Program-made: the position numbers and the translations under genes
Notes under the pieces: model-generated
Databases searched by the model: none
Told to the model about the DNA's origin: nothing
The model's input: only the letters and a program-made list of their open reading frames with translations
In this document: in pieces, positions 51,080-53,422 of the stretch
How positions within the stretch are numbered: position 1 is the stretch's first letter
How the letters are laid out: each line of letters opens with the position of its first letter
Assembly: GCA_031284315.1 (NCBI GenBank)
Contig: JAITAB010000006.1
Span: 1 to 53,422 of the forward strand
From: Campylobacteraceae bacterium
Lineage (GTDB): Bacteria > Campylobacterota > Campylobacteria > Campylobacterales > Campylobacteraceae
Length of the DNA: 53,422 nucleotides
Direction: 5' to 3'

Positions 51080-51952
51080 ATGAAAACCGCGCTCATACAG
51101 CAAAAATTTCACGGCAGTAAAAAAGAGACGATAGAGCATACATGCGAAGCCATAAAAGAGGCGGCAAAAGCGGGCGCGAAGCTTGTAGTTTTGGGCGAAC
51201 TTCATCAGGACAGATATTTTTGCATGAACGAGGATACGGATAATTTTAATTTGGCGGAAGATTACGAAAAAGATGTGATATTTTGGTCGGGGACGGCTCA
51301 TAAAAACGGCGTGGTTTTGGTAGCATCGCTGTTTGAAAAACGCGCGGCGGGGCTGTATCACAACACTGCGGTTATTTTTGAAAAAGATGGGCATATAGCG
51401 GGAAAATACAGAAAAATGCATATCCCTGACGACCCCGCGTTTTATGAGAAATTTTACTTTACGCCGGGCGATTTGGGGTTCAATCCTATAAGAACGAGCG
51501 TGGGCAAAATCGGGCTTTTGATATGCTGGGACCAGTGGTATCCCGAAGCGGCGAGAATCATGGCGTTAAAAGGAGCTGATTTGTTGATATATCCGACTGC
51601 TATCGGGTGGTTTGACGAAGACGATGAGGGCGAAAAAAAACGACAGCTTGACGCATGGATAACGATACAACGCGCTCATGCCGTGGCCAACGGTCTAAAT
51701 GTCGTATCGGTAAACAGAGTCGGAAAAGAGTTTGACAACAAAGGCGTCATGGACGGTATCCGCTTTTGGGGAAACTCCTTTGCCGCGGGAGCGCAGGGCG
51801 AAATCTTGGCAAGCGCAAATGAAAAAGACGAATGTATTTTGCATGTTGATTTGGATATGAAAAGAAGCGAAGAAGTGAGGCGTATCTGGCCGTTTTTGAG
51901 AGACAGACGCTGCGATGCTTACATGCAAATTAGCAGAAGATTTATTGATTAG
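51080..51952 (+). CDS. aguB: N-carbamoylputrescine amidase
   Basis: 290 residues of the nitrilase superfamily with the complete triad: Glu40 in LVVLGELHQDRYF, Lys112 in KYRKMHIPDDPA and Cys149 in IGLLICWDQWYPEAARIMA. Loop features FTPGDLGF and WITIQRAHAVANGLNVV fit the AguB subgroup. It releases CO2 and NH3 from N-carbamoylputrescine to give putrescine, a step of polyamine synthesis from agmatine. The partner agmatine deiminase is outside the window. 11 bases separate it from the next gene. Confidence 0.88.
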   Translation: MKTALIQQKFHGSKKETIEHTCEAIKEAAKAGAKLVVLGELHQDRYFCMNEDTDNFNLAEDYEKDVIFWSGTAHKNGVVLVASLFEKRAAGLYHNTAVIFEKDGHIAGKYRKMHIPDDPAFYEKFYFTPGDLGFNPIRTSVGKIGLLICWDQWYPEAARIMALKGADLLIYPTAIGWFDEDDEGEKKRQLDAWITIQRAHAVANGLNVVSVNRVGKEFDNKGVMDGIRFWGNSFAAGAQGEILASANEKDECILHVDLDMKRSEEVRRIWPFLRDRRCDAYMQISRRFID

Positions 51953-51963
51953 AGGGCTTTTGC

Positions 51964-52947
51964 ATGGTTGATATGCATGTGCATCTTTTAAGCTCAGAGG
52001 TCGGATTTAGACGCTTTTACGATAAGCTTGCCATTATGTTTTTCGCAAGGCGGCTTGGCGCAAATCCCAGACGGCTTATAAAAAACAGTTACGAAGAGTA
52101 TGTAAATACGCTCATTAAATCGGTCAAAACTTCAAAAAAAATCAAAAAAATAACGCTTTTCGGCATTGACGAAAAAATAGACGAAGAAGGCAAAATACTG
52201 CATAAAGATAATACGGTATGCGCGAGTAATGACGATGTATCGGATATTTACAAAAAATATCCCGATATTATTATCCCGTTTTTTTCGATAAATCCTTTGA
52301 GAAAAGATGCTTTAAAACTTATAGATAAGTATGCCGACGAGGGTTTTAAAGGGGCGAAATTTATGCAAAATTATTGGGAGATAGACACGAATGACGAAAA
52401 ATTTATCCCGTATTATGAAAAGCTTAAAGAAAAAAATCTGCCCGTTATTTTTCACATAGGAAGCGAAAGCAGCCTGCCTTCAAATAAAATGTACGAATCT
52501 TTAAAAATGATAGAATTGCCGCTGAAACTTGGGCTTAAAGTGATAGCCGCGCACATGGCGTTAAGCTATGAGCCTTTAAAAATGGCGCGGGCTTTGAAGC
52601 GCAATCCCAAATACTACCCAAAAGAGTACTTCACGCTTATAGAAATGCTGAAAAAATATGACAATCTTTATGCCGATATTTCGGCTATTTTAACGCCTGT
52701 GAGGGCTAAAACTTTGAGGCATTTGAGCCGCGAAAAAGAGATACATCACAAACTTTTATACGCTTCGGATTATCCCGTGCCGTTTTCTATTATGCTGAAC
52801 AGTTACGATTTGCCGTTTTTGAAAAGATTGAAATTTGTATTTGAGAAAAATCCGTTTGACAGATATGCGCTCGTAATAGGCGAATATTTTCCGCCCGAGA
52901 GCGCGATATATACGAATTATAAAAAGGCGCTTTCTTTGGGGGAGTAA
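51964..52947 (+). CDS. Amidohydrolase-family (TIM-barrel) protein
   Basis: 327 residues. Metal-dependent hydrolase motifs are the opening VDMHVHLLS (HxH), LPVIFHIGSES (His), KVIAAHMALSYEP (His) and LLYASDYPVPF (Asp). This is the amidohydrolase-2 arrangement of decarboxylase or hydrolase enzymes; the substrate is not indicated. It is 11 bases after aguB and on the same strand, so it may be in a polyamine-related operon, but that is a guess. The repeat spacer follows. Confidence 0.75.
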   Translation: MVDMHVHLLSSEVGFRRFYDKLAIMFFARRLGANPRRLIKNSYEEYVNTLIKSVKTSKKIKKITLFGIDEKIDEEGKILHKDNTVCASNDDVSDIYKKYPDIIIPFFSINPLRKDALKLIDKYADEGFKGAKFMQNYWEIDTNDEKFIPYYEKLKEKNLPVIFHIGSESSLPSNKMYESLKMIELPLKLGLKVIAAHMALSYEPLKMARALKRNPKYYPKEYFTLIEMLKKYDNLYADISAILTPVRAKTLRHLSREKEIHHKLLYASDYPVPFSIMLNSYDLPFLKRLKFVFEKNPFDRYALVIGEYFPPESAIYTNYKKALSLGE

Positions 52948-53422
52948 TCTTGCTGTGAAAAGCACGATTTTTGACGGCAAACGCGCGATTTTTGTTATTT
53001 AAGTTTCTGGATTGCCGCGCTGACGCTCGCAATGACTGAAAAAAAATAGTTATTTCCAAGCGCTTTGGCAATTCAGAAGCCTTTTAGTCTTCCCGCGACC
53101 GATACTGCGTCAGCGTCATCACGAGGCAGGCGGAAATCTAAAAGGAAAATAAAAAAACTCCGTTATTCCCGTTTCCCTATGTCATTCCCGCGTAGGCGGG
53201 AATCTAAAAAAGACATGAAATAATTCCATAAGATAAGTAAAAAAATGGTTTCATATATTATTTAACAACACTTTTATTGTTTTTAACTCTGGATTCCCGC
53301 CTACGCGGGAATGACGAAAAGGGACGATGGAATGACATAGAAGGCGCATATACTTCGCTTGTTGTTATATCGCGGGAATGATGAAAAGAGGTTGTGGGAA
53401 TGACGAAAAGGACACAGGAATA
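52948..53422. other. Repeat-rich region at the right edge
   Basis: 475 bases without a gene. A GGATTGCCGCGC...GCTCGCAATGAC unit lies at 53009-53036, a long-loop palindrome with GCGTCATCACGAGGCAGGCG near 53090-53140, and a composite at 53181-53315, followed by degenerate half-copies to the window end. Confidence 0.65.
53181..53315. repeat. Composite palindromic element with a different core
   Basis: 135 bp. The palindrome ends match the other composites (left 53181-53205, right 53291-53315), but the core (GACATGAAATAATTCCATAA and onward) does not share the TTGACA-containing sequence of copies 1-4. Confidence 0.7.

Noticed and set aside
1-53422. tRNA, rRNA and other standard RNA genes
   Set aside because: I looked for T-loop (GGTTCGAATCC-like) and acceptor pairs on both strands and saw none that fold; spacers are too short or repeat-filled.

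Overview
The window reads as a chromosomal segment from a member of the Campylobacterota (formerly Epsilonproteobacteria). The basis is protein content and gene grouping: a Campylobacterota-type glutamyl-tRNA synthetase, RNase Y behind 5-formyl-THF cyclo-ligase, accD / short ThiE / RlmH / DksA in a row, TatB-TatC-QueA, a short RecO, and an LplT-PlsC-AAS triple fusion. It also fits that many promoters are a T-rich stretch followed by an extended -10 box (TATAAT) without a clear -35. Genus cannot be fixed from the sequence alone. The DNA is AT-rich, coding density is high, many genes overlap by 1-20 nt, and GTG/TTG starts are frequent.

Layout. 1-283: the 5' part of a serine-acetyltransferase-like gene running off the left edge. 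568-3450: an AT-rich accessory stretch with a small exported protein and a two-gene module (coiled-coil/J-domain protein plus MIDAS vWA protein). 3606-6631: minus-strand operon TRIC/UPF0126 - argD - MidA-like methyltransferase - thiS. 6756-10583: iron-type alcohol dehydrogenase, an OmpA protein with two tandem OmpA domains, and a ClpP-fold serine protease. 11269-14469: gltX - yggT - lytic transglycosylase. 14405-18920: a lipoprotein facing fbp, then a small Cys-rich protein, metG and a Mur-ligase-like protein without an ATP loop. 18921-20230: gene graveyard with a clearly decayed BOF (YgiW-like) gene. 20231-27978: radA-ftsY-tlpA (minus), ygfA-rny-dedA (plus), pepD (minus), cmoB (plus). 29075-43718: ppk2, dsbD, recO, the inositol-phosphatase/accD/thiE/rlmH/dksA/dus run, queA-tatC-tatB-rpsO, an Rrf2 regulator and a DHH phosphoesterase. 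44316-50920: a single-chain restriction-modification enzyme split by a run of 14 C, behind the 1159-residue Aas fusion. 51080-52947: aguB and an amidohydrolase.

Two themes stand out. First, five spacers (about 28.0-29.1, 32.0-32.6, 38.2-39.2, 43.7-44.3 and 52.9-53.4 kb) are filled with palindromes of the type GTCATTCCCGC...GCGGGAATCC. Several are paired into composite elements of about 135-155 bp around an AT-rich core. The first four spacers are places where genes converge, and the fifth follows a gene end at the right edge. Second, the restriction-modification gene carries a homopolymer tract that should switch it on and off by slippage; it is out of frame in this sequence.

The best candidate for an undescribed system is the J-domain/vWA pair at 1099-3450. 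The composite repeats, the phase-variable enzyme and two genes that seem to lack any standard start codon are the other points worth a second look.
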